A stretch of DNA of 64,000 nt, taken from assembly GCA_000955795.1 (NCBI GenBank), contig JYOB01000001.1, forward strand, positions 394,301 to 458,300, read 5' to 3'. Below the pieces are notes generated by a model that made no database searches, was not told the DNA's origin, and saw only the letters and a program-made list of their open reading frames with translations. Made by a program: the position numbers and the translations under genes. Below, one piece after another: positions 26,303-35,379 of the stretch. Origin of the DNA: Burkholderiaceae bacterium 26 (lineage in GTDB: Bacteria; Pseudomonadota; Gammaproteobacteria; Burkholderiales; Burkholderiaceae). Every line of letters starts with the position of its first letter. Position 1 is the first letter of the stretch.

Positions 26303-27187
26303 ATGCGCCACTCCCCTGAAGCCCTGCATGCCTTTGCCGAAGCTGCCACGCTGGGCTCGTTCTCGGCGGCGGCTCGCAAGCTGGGCAAACGGCAATCGAC
26401 GGTGAGCGAGGCGATCGGCAATCTGGAGATCGACCTGGGCCTGACGTTGTTCGACCGCGGCACGCGACAACCGACGCTGACCGAAGCGGGCCGCGCGATG
26501 CTCACTCAGGTGCGTCGCGTGCTCGACGCCAGCGAGCAGATGGACCGGCTGGCGGCGCAAATGGCCGGTGGCCTGGAGGCGCGCCTGACGCTCGTCGTGT
26601 CGGACACCTACCAGTCGGACCGCTATGAGCAGACGCTCGCCACGCTCGAGCAGCGCTACCCCGACCTCGAACTCGAATGCCTGATCGCCGAACACGAGGA
26701 CGTGGTCGACATCATCCAGCTAGGCCGCGCCCAGATCGGTCTGGTGGCCGCGCAGGCCGCCTATCCGGCCGACATCGGGTCGGCGACCATTGCGGAGCAA
26801 TCGGAGATTGGACTCTTCGTCGGGCTGCAGCACCCGCTCGCCCGATATGGCAATGAGGAGGTGCCGCACGCGGTACTGCGCGAGGCACGCGAGCTGCGGC
26901 TGAACACCTTCGTCGACCCAGCCGGGCCGCGCGCCGACGCGGTGCCTGTGCGTAGCCCTCGGCGATGGTCCGCGCCGAGCTATCTGATGTTGCTGGAAAT
27001 GGCCGTGCTGGGCTTCGGGTGGACGGAACTGCCGCGCTGGCTGGTGGATCACTTTGCGGCAGACCGGTTGCATGAAGTACGTGCACGCGGCTGGCCCCGC
27101 CTCGTCCCGGTCGACGCCGTATGGTCACGCAAGCGCACGCTTGGGCAGGCGGGCGCGTGGCTGCTGGAAACGATGCTGGCAGGCTAG
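26303..27187 (+). CDS. LysR-family regulator of the PACE exporter
   Basis: 294-residue LysR regulator with helix-turn-helix at about 17-37 (GSFSAAARKLGKRQSTVSEAIGNLE) and a normal effector domain. Divergent from the PACE exporter, which is its likely target. It is convergent with the PilZ gene, with only 4 bp between stops. Confidence 0.88.
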   Translation: MRHSPEALHAFAEAATLGSFSAAARKLGKRQSTVSEAIGNLEIDLGLTLFDRGTRQPTLTEAGRAMLTQVRRVLDASEQMDRLAAQMAGGLEARLTLVVSDTYQSDRYEQTLATLEQRYPDLELECLIAEHEDVVDIIQLGRAQIGLVAAQAAYPADIGSATIAEQSEIGLFVGLQHPLARYGNEEVPHAVLREARELRLNTFVDPAGPRADAVPVRSPRRWSAPSYLMLLEMAVLGFGWTELPRWLVDHFAADRLHEVRARGWPRLVPVDAVWSRKRTLGQAGAWLLETMLAG

Positions 27188-27191
27188 GCGC

Positions 27192-28073
27192 TCAGGAGTT
27201 TTCGTCCAGCCGATCAATGATCAGATGCGAAAGCTGCGCCGTCTGCTCCTTCGTCAGCGAAAACTCCATGCCAAATGACGGGAACGCAGAAGCAGGCGCC
27301 CCCAGGGCGGGCGACCCGCTCGCCACGCGGCCCGTCAGGGAGAACGACTCCAACTGTCCATCGACGTAGGCACTGAAATCGACAGACAGCCGGTCGCCGG
27401 GCTGAAATGCCGCGCTGGCGCTTTGCACAAGCGCGCCATTCAGGCAGATGTCGCGGATCACCGCCACGCGATCTGCCGCTGAAGCCGCCTGCCCTTCGGG
27501 GCGCAAGCGGGCACCGATCCTTACTTGCACACGCTTGGCGCGGCGCAGCGGCATCTTCTGCATCTTGATCGGCGCAGACAGCACCAGATACGGCGAGGGA
27601 AACTGGCCGACAGACACCACGCTGCACATCATGGTGACGACCGCGCGGCCCGAGAATCCGCGCAGCAAGAGGACGTCCCGGACTTCCGGGCGCAGCGTTC
27701 GTTTGCCATCGGCAGGCTGTGTGACAAACACCGCTTCGCCTTCGATGTAGCCAATCAGGCGGCATGGCAGCAGCCCGCGCAGCGGGGCAGATTTTTCCTG
27801 CACCTGCAGGACGGTGCCGACGCCCAGCCCCACCGAACCGAGGCGGGGCTTCGTTTCTGCCGGTGCGGCAGCCACGGACGGGGCAACGTCACTACTTTCG
27901 TCCAACGCCAACACAGGACCATGATGAAACAGCAGGCGCACGTCTTCGGCATCCGGCACCACGGTACCGGCAGGCAGCAGCAGGCGGCCTACGCTATCGG
28001 CCAGCGGAAAGGGAAGCGGCTGGCCGACCGGCACGTCTTCCAGGGTGAGTTGCCGCGCTTTTGGCAGGGTCAT
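27192..28073 (-). CDS. PilZ-domain flagellar brake protein (YcgR-like)
   Basis: 293-residue cytoplasmic c-di-GMP effector. The N-terminal YcgR-like domain (about 85-170) is followed by a C-terminal PilZ domain with the arginine motif RRAKR (about 178-182) and a DxxxxG motif reading DICLNG, where the usual Ser is Cys. PilZ proteins of this type slow flagellar rotation or adjust surface behaviour when c-di-GMP rises. The first 80 residues form an additional proline/alanine-rich region. No motility gene is nearby; a diguanylate cyclase is encoded about 22 kb away in the window. Confidence 0.82.
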   Translation of the reverse strand: MTLPKARQLTLEDVPVGQPLPFPLADSVGRLLLPAGTVVPDAEDVRLLFHHGPVLALDESSDVAPSVAAAPAETKPRLGSVGLGVGTVLQVQEKSAPLRGLLPCRLIGYIEGEAVFVTQPADGKRTLRPEVRDVLLLRGFSGRAVVTMMCSVVSVGQFPSPYLVLSAPIKMQKMPLRRAKRVQVRIGARLRPEGQAASAADRVAVIRDICLNGALVQSASAAFQPGDRLSVDFSAYVDGQLESFSLTGRVASGSPALGAPASAFPSFGMEFSLTKEQTAQLSHLIIDRLDENS

Positions 28074-28229
28074 GGGGGCGATGGATCTGTGCGTCTGGGC
28101 CGGGCATCAGGCATATGCATGTGCCTCGGCAGGCATACTAGCCATTCTGCAACAATGGCGGGCAAACGGCTGGAGATCAACTCGCGCGAACCCTGTCTGT
28201 CTGACGCACATCAACGACAAGCGTTTGCA

Positions 28230-28643
28230 TCACACCGCCAGTGCCGTCGCCTCGATTTCAACTGCCAGACCGTAATGCAGCGTGGGCACGGGCACCACGG
28301 CGCGCGCGGGCCGCAGTTCGCCGATCCACGCGCGATACAGCGCATCGAACGCCGGCCAGTGCGTTTCCATGTCAGTCACGTACACGCGCACCTGCACCAG
28401 GCGCGAGCGGTCGGTGCCGGCCGCGGCAAGCACGACGTCAAGGTTGGACAGTACTTGGCGCACCTGCGTCGCGAATGGCGCATCGACGAGCTTTTCGCCT
28501 GCCGGCGTGACTGGAATCTGCCCCGCCACAAACACGAAACCATTGGCGCAGACCGCATGCGAATAGTGCCCTGCCGGCGGTCGCAAACCCGGCGCGTTGA
28601 CATAGCGAGCGCCGCTGGGGGCGGCTTGGCCGTGGGCGCTCAT
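28230..28643 (-). CDS. ridA: RidA-family enamine/imine deaminase
   Basis: 137-residue YjgF/RidA protein. The catalytic Arg is R114 in PARAVVP, with Glu 129/131 in VEIEATA, the conserved pair of active RidA members. RidA hydrolyses reactive enamines such as 2-aminoacrylate, released by PLP-dependent serine/threonine dehydratases. The gene overlaps the dehydratase gene by 4 bp, so product and scavenger are made together. This supports a true RidA role rather than a generic Rid family call. Confidence 0.88.
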   Translation of the reverse strand: MSAHGQAAPSGARYVNAPGLRPPAGHYSHAVCANGFVFVAGQIPVTPAGEKLVDAPFATQVRQVLSNLDVVLAAAGTDRSRLVQVRVYVTDMETHWPAFDALYRAWIGELRPARAVVPVPTLHYGLAVEIEATALAV

Positions 28644-29608
28644 GCCGCCTCCAGCACCAGCTTGGCGAAGAGCTGCAAATCGACATTGCCGCCCGAAAGA
28701 ATCACGCCGACACGCTTGCCACGCACGTCGACCTTGCCGGTGAGTGCGGCGGCAGCTGCGAGGCAGCCCGTGGGCTCGACGACGGCCTTCATGCGCGACG
28801 CGAAAAATTGCATGGCGCTAACAAGTTCGGCATCGCTCACGGTGATGATGTCGTCGACCAGTTCGCGAATCACGGCAAACGTGTAGTTACCGAGGTGCTG
28901 CGTCTGCGCGCCGTCGGCCAGCGTCTTGGGCGTATCGATATGGACGATCTCGCCCTTGCGAAAGCTCTGCTGGCCGTCGTTGCCAGCCTCGGGCTCCACG
29001 CCAAAGATCTTGCACGCGGGGTTCAGCGCACGCGCTGCCGTGGCGCAGCCGGAGAGCAAGCCGCCACCGCCCAGCGGGGCCAGCAGCACATCCAGCGGCC
29101 CAACCTCTTCGATCAGTTCCTTGGCCGCCGTGCCCTGCCCGGCCATCACGTGCGGATGGTCGTACGGCGGGATCAGCGTCAAGCCATGCTCTTCGGCCAG
29201 CTTGCGACCGATGGCTTCGCGGTCTTCGGTGTAGCGGTCGAAGAACACCACCTCGCCGCCGTAGCCGCGCGTGGCTTCCACCTTCACAACGGGCGCGTCC
29301 TTGGGCATGACGATGACAGCACGCATGCCCAGCAGCCTGGCCGACAGCGCAATCGCCTGCGCGTGGTTGCCGGACGAAAACGTGATCACGCCCGCCTTGC
29401 GCTGCTCCGGCGTGAACTGCGACAGCGCGTTGTACGCGCCGCGAAACTTGAACGCACCCATGCGCTGGAAGCTCTCGGCCTTGAAGAACAGCTCGGCGCC
29501 GGTCATGGCGTTGGCGGTTGCTGACGTCAGCACGGGCGTCTTGTGGGCAACGCCTTGCAGGCGCGCGTGCGCGGCAATAACGTCGTCGTAGGAAATGGGC
29601 AGGCTCAT
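28640..29608 (-). CDS. PLP-dependent serine/threonine (hydroxyaspartate-type) dehydratase
   Basis: 322-residue fold-type II PLP enzyme. The cofactor Lys is K54 in AFKFRGA, with the Gly-rich phosphate loop PLGGGGLLSG and SGGNVDL near the end. There is no C-terminal ACT-type regulatory domain, so this is a catabolic dehydratase. The short length resembles threo-3-hydroxyaspartate ammonia-lyase and serine racemase/dehydratase enzymes; the exact hydroxy-amino acid is uncertain. It is coupled on both sides by 4-bp overlaps to the upstream regulator and downstream RidA. Confidence 0.85.
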   Translation of the reverse strand: MSLPISYDDVIAAHARLQGVAHKTPVLTSATANAMTGAELFFKAESFQRMGAFKFRGAYNALSQFTPEQRKAGVITFSSGNHAQAIALSARLLGMRAVIVMPKDAPVVKVEATRGYGGEVVFFDRYTEDREAIGRKLAEEHGLTLIPPYDHPHVMAGQGTAAKELIEEVGPLDVLLAPLGGGGLLSGCATAARALNPACKIFGVEPEAGNDGQQSFRKGEIVHIDTPKTLADGAQTQHLGNYTFAVIRELVDDIITVSDAELVSAMQFFASRMKAVVEPTGCLAAAAALTGKVDVRGKRVGVILSGGNVDLQLFAKLVLEAA

Positions 29609-30246
29609 GCGAGGTCCTCAGGAAGGTAGGTGTAGACGGTGGAACGCGCCACGCCGAGTGTCTGGGCGACTTCGGTCAGCGCGCGGCGCAAGTTCAGCAG
29701 GCCGCTGGCGGCCAGTTCTCGCATGGCTTCGCGGCGCTGATCGAGCGTCATGGCCATGGGCGTGGTGTTGCGGGAGGCGGCAAACTGTTCGAGCGCAACG
29801 CGCACGTCTTCCACGCGGCGGGAGCCGAGCGACTCGGGCACCGGCGGCGCGGACACATCCACGCGCATCAGTTGCGTGAGGCCGGCGGTCACCGCGTTCA
29901 ACATGGAGACGTCCATGTTCAGGCAGATGGCCGCGACATATTGGCCACGGCTGTTCTTCAGGCCGATCGAGGTGCTCTTGGCCGGGCGCCCATCGGGAAA
30001 CCGGTTGGCGTAGTTTTCGATGACTTCCGGGAAGTTCGGATCGGCCAGGCGCGCGAGTCCCAGCTCGGTCACGGCGTCGCCCACCTGGCGGCCCGACAAG
30101 TTGTTGGCGATGGCGACGACGGAATGATCAGGATCGGTCAGGTCGTGCAGGACGACTTCCACCAGCGGCGCCAGCGTGTTGCCTAGCGCCTCGACGATCT
30201 TGCGGCCTTCGCGCAGCAAAAGGCGGTTTTCTTCGATGGGTTTCAT
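29605..30246 (-). CDS. YheO-type PAS/HTH transcriptional regulator
   Basis: 213-residue regulator with an N-terminal YheO-like PAS domain (about 10-115; VEVVLHDLTDPDHSVVAIANN, then GQYVAAICLNMD) and a C-terminal HTH_22 helix-turn-helix (about 180-205; LTEVAQTLGVARSTVYTYL). Family members sense amino acids or related metabolites. It is first in the dehydratase-RidA operon. Two TTGAC-N5-GTCAA-type repeats cover its predicted promoter, and the -10 lies so close to the ATG at 30246 that the transcript may be leaderless. An alternative Met at 30276 would lie inside the operators. Confidence 0.82.
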   Translation of the reverse strand: MKPIEENRLLLREGRKIVEALGNTLAPLVEVVLHDLTDPDHSVVAIANNLSGRQVGDAVTELGLARLADPNFPEVIENYANRFPDGRPAKSTSIGLKNSRGQYVAAICLNMDVSMLNAVTAGLTQLMRVDVSAPPVPESLGSRRVEDVRVALEQFAASRNTTPMAMTLDQRREAMRELAASGLLNLRRALTEVAQTLGVARSTVYTYLPEDLA

Positions 30247-30251
30247 AGGTG

Positions 30252-30266
30252 TTGACAATACGTCAA
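30252..30266. promoter_or_regulatory. Operator 1 of the YheO-type regulator operon
   Basis: Perfect inverted repeat TTGAC-AATAC-GTCAA. It covers the predicted -10 element (TATTGT, minus strand, 30255-30260) and ends 5 bp before the start codon. Confidence 0.6.
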
Positions 30267-30284
30267 TTACTGACATTTCGTCAA
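30255..30284 (-). promoter_or_regulatory. Promoter of the regulator-dehydratase-ridA operon
   Basis: Minus-strand -35 TTGACG (30279-30284) and -10 TATTGT (30255-30260) with an 18-bp spacer. Transcription would begin at or within a few bases of the ATG at 30246. Confidence 0.55.
30270..30284. promoter_or_regulatory. Operator 2 of the YheO-type regulator operon
   Basis: CTGAC-ATTTC-GTCAA, nine of ten arm positions matching operator 1 and 18 bp from it. It covers the predicted -35 element. Confidence 0.55.
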
Positions 30285-30324
30285 CACCGCAGGAGCCGCC
30301 ATGACAACGTGCGGCTCCCAACGA

Positions 30325-30376
30325 GAAAAAACGCCTGCCCGAAGGTCGAGAGAGAACGGAGGTAACTAGGGCAGGC
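30325..30376 (-). terminator. Rho-independent terminator of the RND efflux operon
   Basis: Minus-strand stem GCCTGCCC / GGGCAGGC (30369-30376 with 30333-30340), 28-base loop, then a run of six T (30331-30326). It begins 10 bp after the RND pump stop and separates that operon from the regulator gene. Confidence 0.65.
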
Positions 30377-30385
30377 TGGGAAAGA

Positions 30386-33300
30386 TTATTCGGGCACCAG
30401 TTGGCCTTGGGGCTGCGCCGTTTCGTGCGATGTGGGCTGCGCCTCTGCCGCGTTGTCAGGCCGGATCCTGAACCAGATCGAGTACATCGCCGGCAGGAAC
30501 ACCAGGGTCAGGATCGTGCCCGCGAACGTTCCGCCGATCAGCGTGTAAGCGAGTGCACCCCAGAACACCGAATGCGTCAGCGGGATGAAGGCCAGGATGG
30601 CGGCCAGCGCCGTGAGGATCACCGGGCGGGCACGTTGGACTGTTGCCTCCACCACGGCCCGGAACGGGTCCAGTCCTTCGCTCTTGTTGTGCTGAATCTG
30701 CCCGATCAGGATCAATGTGTTGCGCATCAGGATGCCCGACAACGCAATCAGGCCAACCAGCGCGTTGATGCCAAATGGCTGCCCAAACAGGATCAGCGTC
30801 GGGACCACACCAATCAACCCCAACGGGCTGGTCAGGAACACCATGACCATGGCCGGAATCGAGCGCACCTGGAAGATGAGAATCAGCAGGGTCACCGACA
30901 GCATGATCGGGAACAGCGGCAGCATGGCCTTCGTTGCCTTGCCCGACTCTTCGATGGAGCCCGCCTGCTCAATGCGGTATCCGCTCGGCAATTTCTCGAT
31001 GATGGGCTGAAGCTGCTTGCTGATGGCGGTCGACACGTCGGGCGGTTGCAGGCCATCGGCAATGTCGCCGCGCACCGTGATGGTCGGCATGCGGTCGCGC
31101 CGGCGCATGATGGGCTCTTCCATGCGCACCTCGATCTTGCCGATCTGCGAGAGCGGAATGCGCTGCCCGTTGGCGCCAGCCAGCGTGAAGTCGCTGATCT
31201 TGGCCGGGTCGAGCCGCACGTTGCCGGCCGAGCGCGCCGTCACCTGCACGGTGCGGATATCCTCGCGCACCGCCGTCACCGGAACGCCGTTGAGCAGGAA
31301 TTGCAGTTGCTGCGCGACGGCACTGGAAGTGAGGCCCACGGCTTGGAGACGGTCTTGCTGCAAGGTGAAGTGCAGCGTGGGTACACGCATGCCCCAATCG
31401 GTATTGACCGTGCGCATCATCGGGCTGGCGTCCATGACCTGCCGCACATCGGCCGCGATGCGGCGCAGTGTCTCCGCATCCGGACCAGTCACGCGGTAGG
31501 CCACCGGGAACGGTGAATACGGACCAAACACGAGCTGCGTAACACGCACGCGCGCCTCGGGAGCGAGGCCATCCGCAACAGCCTGGCGCAGACGCTGCTT
31601 CAGCGTGTCACGCTCTTCCTGGCTGTCGGTGCGGATCACGATCTTGGCGAACGACGGATCCGGCAACTCCGGCCCCATCGCGAGATAGAAACGCGGTGCA
31701 CCCTGGCCGATGTAAGCCGTAACGATCTTGGCTTCCTTCTGTTTAGCGAGCCAGCCTTCGATTTTTGCGGTCGCCGCGTCGGTCTGGTTGATCGATGTGC
31801 CATAGGGCATCTGCACCTCGACCAGCACTTCGGGTCGATCCGAAATCGGGAAAAACTGCTTCTTGACCACCGCCATGCCCGCAATGGCCAGCGCGAAGAG
31901 GCTCACCACCGCGCACGCCACCAGCCATTTGCGTGCAATCACGCGCCCGAGCAGCGCGCGGAAGCGGTTGTAGCGCGGCGTGTCGTAAATCGCAGCGTGG
32001 CCACCGTCGGCCTTCTTGAACTCGGGCAGCATCTTCACGCCCAGGTAAGGCGTGAACACGACCGCAACCACCCACGACGCAATCAGCGCAATGCCGACGA
32101 TCCAGAACATGTTGCTGGTGTATTCACCCGCCGTGGAACGTGCAAAGCCGTTGGGCATAAAGCCGACGGCCGTGACCAGCGTGCCCGACAGCATGGGCGC
32201 GGCGGTGTGGCTCCACGCATAGGCCGAAGCCGCCACGCGGCTGTAGCCCTCCTCCATTTTCACCACCATCATTTCGATGGCGATGATGGCGTCGTCCACC
32301 AACAAGCCCAGCGCCAGAATCAAAGAGCCGAGGGTGATGCGATCGAAGTTCTTGCCTGTCGCGGCCATCACCACAAACACCACGGCGAGTGTCAGCGGCA
32401 CGGCTGCGGCCACCACAAGGCCTGCACGCCAGCCCATGCTGATAAAACTCACCAGCATCACGACCAGCAATGCCGCAAAGAACTTCAGCATGAACTCGTC
32501 AACGGCTGCGGCGATGTTGACCGCCTGGTCCGTCACCTTGGACAGGCTCATGCCGAGCGGCATATCTGCATTGATGGCGCCGACTTCCTTGTCGAGCGCC
32601 TTGCCGAGGTCGAGCCCGTTCCAACCTTCGCGCATGACGATGCCCAGCAACAAGGCCGGCTGCCCGCCATTGCGCACCATGAACGTGGCGGGGTCTTCAT
32701 AACCGCGCTTGACGGTGGCGATGTCGGAGAGCTTTAACGTGCGGCCCTGCGACACCACCGGCGTATCGCGAATCTTCTGCAACTCATCAAATGCGCCATC
32801 CAGGCGGATGAACACCTGCGGCCCTTTCGTTTCGACCGAGCCGGCGGCCGTCAACGCATTCTGGCTGTTGAGCGCGGCAAACACATCTTGCGGGCTCACA
32901 CCCAGCGTCGCCAGCCGGTCATGTGAGAACTCGACGTAGATGCGCTCCGACTGCTCGCCGATGATGTTGACCTTCTTCACGCCGGGCACGTGCAGCAGCC
33001 GCTGACGCAGCGTCTCCGCATCGCGCACGAGCGCACGTTGCGGCTCGCCCTGCGCCTTGAGCGCAAACAGGGCAAAGGTCACGTCCGAATATTCGTCGTT
33101 GACGATCGGCCCGATGACGCCGGCCGGCAGGTTACCCACCTCGTCGCCAACCTTCTTGCGCGCTTGATAGAACTCTTCCTGCACTTGCGATGGCGGCGTG
33201 CTGTCGAGCAACGTCAGCGTGGTGAACGCCAGGCCCGGCCGCGTGTACGTTTCCGTGCGGTCGTACCAGCGCAGCTCCTGCATGCGCTTTTCGATCTTCT

Positions 33301-33508
33301 CTGCCACCTGGTCCTGCATTTCCTGCGCGGTAGCACCCGGCCACACGGTGACGATGTTCATCACTTTGACCGTAAACGCCGGATCTTCCGCGCGGCCCAG
33401 CTTGAAGAAGGAAATGAGCCCCGCCAGCGAGATCAGGCAGATGAGGAACAGCGTGACCGCACGCTCGCGCACGGCGAGCGCCGATAGGTTGAAGCGGCCC
33501 GGGCTCAC
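30386..33508 (-). CDS. RND multidrug efflux pump, inner-membrane permease
   Basis: 1040-residue AcrB-like proton-driven pump. The first helix (about 12-32), two large periplasmic loops and the membrane core are all present; the proton-relay pair is visible in LILALGLLVDDAIIAIEM. The length is normal. The start overlaps the adaptor stop by 4 bp. It should form a tripartite pump with the adaptor (33505-34620) and the outer-membrane factor encoded across the TetR gene. Drug range unknown. Confidence 0.92.
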   Translation of the reverse strand: MSPGRFNLSALAVRERAVTLFLICLISLAGLISFFKLGRAEDPAFTVKVMNIVTVWPGATAQEMQDQVAEKIEKRMQELRWYDRTETYTRPGLAFTTLTLLDSTPPSQVQEEFYQARKKVGDEVGNLPAGVIGPIVNDEYSDVTFALFALKAQGEPQRALVRDAETLRQRLLHVPGVKKVNIIGEQSERIYVEFSHDRLATLGVSPQDVFAALNSQNALTAAGSVETKGPQVFIRLDGAFDELQKIRDTPVVSQGRTLKLSDIATVKRGYEDPATFMVRNGGQPALLLGIVMREGWNGLDLGKALDKEVGAINADMPLGMSLSKVTDQAVNIAAAVDEFMLKFFAALLVVMLVSFISMGWRAGLVVAAAVPLTLAVVFVVMAATGKNFDRITLGSLILALGLLVDDAIIAIEMMVVKMEEGYSRVAASAYAWSHTAAPMLSGTLVTAVGFMPNGFARSTAGEYTSNMFWIVGIALIASWVVAVVFTPYLGVKMLPEFKKADGGHAAIYDTPRYNRFRALLGRVIARKWLVACAVVSLFALAIAGMAVVKKQFFPISDRPEVLVEVQMPYGTSINQTDAATAKIEGWLAKQKEAKIVTAYIGQGAPRFYLAMGPELPDPSFAKIVIRTDSQEERDTLKQRLRQAVADGLAPEARVRVTQLVFGPYSPFPVAYRVTGPDAETLRRIAADVRQVMDASPMMRTVNTDWGMRVPTLHFTLQQDRLQAVGLTSSAVAQQLQFLLNGVPVTAVREDIRTVQVTARSAGNVRLDPAKISDFTLAGANGQRIPLSQIGKIEVRMEEPIMRRRDRMPTITVRGDIADGLQPPDVSTAISKQLQPIIEKLPSGYRIEQAGSIEESGKATKAMLPLFPIMLSVTLLILIFQVRSIPAMVMVFLTSPLGLIGVVPTLILFGQPFGINALVGLIALSGILMRNTLILIGQIQHNKSEGLDPFRAVVEATVQRARPVILTALAAILAFIPLTHSVFWGALAYTLIGGTFAGTILTLVFLPAMYSIWFRIRPDNAAEAQPTSHETAQPQGQLVPE

Positions 33509-34620
33509 AGTCGCACTCCCGCGAGGGCGGTGCCGGTGCCCTGCCCGGCCACGCGGACTTGCTGGCCCTCACGCAGCAGTTGTGCGCCTAACGCGACGAT
33601 CCGTTCGCCTTGTTTGATCTGTCCGGCAACGCTTGCCCCTTCGTCACCAAGGCGCACGATGTTCACGGAACGCCACGACACCTTGGCGGGGTCGCCCTGG
33701 ATGACCCACACGCCGGGGCCCTTGCCGGCATCGAACACAGCGCCCAGCGGCACCTGCAGATCGCCTTGCGCGGTGGCCAATCGATCGGGAATCTGAATCG
33801 TGACGGTCGCGCCAAGCGGCGCATTTGCCAGTTCGCCATCCAGCACATAGCGCGCTTCATACGTGCGGGTAAGCCGATCGGCAGCATCCGACAACTGTCG
33901 CAGCTTGGCGGGCGTGCCATCGCTTTCCTTACCGAACAGCATGGCCTGCGCGACCGAGCCGATCGCAGGCCGCAACGTTTCCGGCAACTGGACCACCGCT
34001 TCACGGCGCCCGGCATGAGCCAAGCGCACCACCGCCTGCCCGGCGTTGACCACTTGGCCGGGCTCGGCCAGTGTTTCCATGACCACACCGTCGCCATCGG
34101 CAACGAGTTCTGCATAGCGGCTGGCGTTGCGCGCCACATCGGCCTGAGCTTCAGCGGCGCTCAGTTGCGCTTTGGCTGCATCTGCCGCGGCCTTGGCCTG
34201 GTCATAGGCCGAGGCGGAAATCGCGCCCGTGCCGCGCAAGTCGCGGTAGCGCGCTTCGTCTTCCGCCGTCTGTTGCGCGCGTGCCCGCGCGGCGCTCACG
34301 GCTTCTTGCTGTGCGTGCGCGGCGAGCTTCAGATCCGCAGGATCGATGCGCATCAGCGGCTGCCCGCGCTTGACGGTTTGCCCCGCGTCCACCAGCCGTT
34401 CCAGCACCTTGCCGGGCACACGGAACCCGAGGTCGCTTTGCACCCTGGCAGCCACGACGCCCGTGAACGAGCGCGATGCAGACGCCACGGGCCGAACAAA
34501 CGCGGCGCGCACCAGAGGCGCCTGGGTGCGTGGGTCAGCGGGGGCTTTTTCGCCGCAAGCGCTCAGCGCGAGCGGCAACGCAAGAACAACGGAAGAGGTA
34601 ACAAAGCGACGCGAAAGCAT
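33505..34620 (-). CDS. RND efflux periplasmic adaptor (lipoprotein)
   Basis: 371-residue HlyD/AcrA-type membrane fusion protein. The lipobox LSAC puts the acylated Cys at residue 22. Barrel-sandwich halves surround a helical hairpin (AHAQQEAVSAARARAQQTAEDEARYRDL region), then a beta-barrel domain. It links the RND pump to the outer-membrane channel. Its start lies 44 bp from a perfect TetR-type operator, and it is translationally coupled to the pump gene. Confidence 0.9.
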   Translation of the reverse strand: MLSRRFVTSSVVLALPLALSACGEKAPADPRTQAPLVRAAFVRPVASASRSFTGVVAARVQSDLGFRVPGKVLERLVDAGQTVKRGQPLMRIDPADLKLAAHAQQEAVSAARARAQQTAEDEARYRDLRGTGAISASAYDQAKAAADAAKAQLSAAEAQADVARNASRYAELVADGDGVVMETLAEPGQVVNAGQAVVRLAHAGRREAVVQLPETLRPAIGSVAQAMLFGKESDGTPAKLRQLSDAADRLTRTYEARYVLDGELANAPLGATVTIQIPDRLATAQGDLQVPLGAVFDAGKGPGVWVIQGDPAKVSWRSVNIVRLGDEGASVAGQIKQGERIVALGAQLLREGQQVRVAGQGTGTALAGVRL

Positions 34621-34663
34621 GAAAGCCCCATCGACAGGATGATCTGGGCTTTCATTCTTGTTC

Positions 34664-34691
34664 TTGTGACCAATTTAGTCAATGGTCACAA
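34664..34691. promoter_or_regulatory. TetR operator A, upstream of the adaptor-pump operon
   Basis: Perfect TTGTGACCA-N10-TGGTCACAA. The minus-strand TTGACT inside it can serve as -35, with AAGAAT as a weak -10 17 bp later. Confidence 0.75.
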
Positions 34692-34707
34692 CGAAAAAAT
34701 CTGCGTC

Positions 34708-35322
34708 TCAGGGGGAAAGACTTCGGAGTACAAGGCTGGAAAGCAGTCCGGGCGCCACCTCTGTGTAGTCAAAGCTGTATTGCAGAAGCAACGGGTTCAT
34801 GTACGGGCGCATGACCAGGTAGATGGCTGCAGTGGCCTCGTCCAATGGCGTCTTGCGCTCGAAGTCTCCCGTCTCCCGGCCTTCCTGCAGCACATCGCGC
34901 AGCAGTTTCTGAATGCGGCCTTCATAGGCGATCACCGCTTGCCAGCGTTCAGTCGCTGCCGAGGCGGCGATCTCGTACAGCTTGCGATCGTGGGAAAACA
35001 GCCGAAGGCTGGATTCCGTCAAGGCTTTGAACATGCGGCGCAGCTTCTCGGGCGGAGAGTCTGCGTCCGCCAGGGCTGCATTCACGTCGGCCTCGATCTC
35101 GCGCAGGCAGTTGGCGCAAATCATCTCGCCAATGGCCTGCTTGGACTCGAAGAACTTGTAGATGTAGGCCTTGGAAAAACCGATGGCTTTGGCCAGATCG
35201 GACACGGCGGTCTTCTCATAGCCGTAGCGGCTGAAGTGCTCGGTAGCGGCCGTGACGATCTGGTTTCGCACGTCGTGATCCGCCGGGCCGCGAGCGGAGA
35301 CGGGATAGGAAGGGGTCTTCAT
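34708..35322 (-). CDS. TetR-family repressor of the RND efflux system
   Basis: 204-residue TetR regulator. N-terminal helix-turn-helix at about 30-60 (TAVSDLAKAIGFSKAYIYKFFESKQAIG), then a helical ligand-binding domain. The gene lies between the adaptor-pump operon (same strand, downstream) and the outer-membrane factor gene (divergent). I chose ATG 35322, which opens the conserved part; the earlier in-frame Met would overlap the divergent promoter. Matching 9-10-9 operators flank the gene on both sides, so it likely represses both halves of the pump. Confidence 0.9.
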   Translation of the reverse strand: MKTPSYPVSARGPADHDVRNQIVTAATEHFSRYGYEKTAVSDLAKAIGFSKAYIYKFFESKQAIGEMICANCLREIEADVNAALADADSPPEKLRRMFKALTESSLRLFSHDRKLYEIAASAATERWQAVIAYEGRIQKLLRDVLQEGRETGDFERKTPLDEATAAIYLVMRPYMNPLLLQYSFDYTEVAPGLLSSLVLRSLSP

Positions 35323-35350
35323 GGGCTTCAGCTTACGCGAGTCGCAATAG

Positions 35351-35379
35351 TTGAACAACTTGTGACCAATTTGTACTAT
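35351..35379 (+). promoter_or_regulatory. Promoter of the outer-membrane factor gene
   Basis: -35 TTGAAC (35351-35356) and -10 TACTAT (35374-35379) with the optimal 17-bp spacer. It predicts a start near 35386, inside operator B. Confidence 0.65.

Noticed and set aside
27525-28886. 453-codon open frame over the PilZ, RidA and dehydratase genes
   Set aside because: It spans three independent genes on the other strand and shows no family signature.
34708-35322. Second TetR-type regulator by the in-frame Met near 35385
   Set aside because: It is the same gene with an upstream Met that would place the divergent promoter and operator inside coding sequence.
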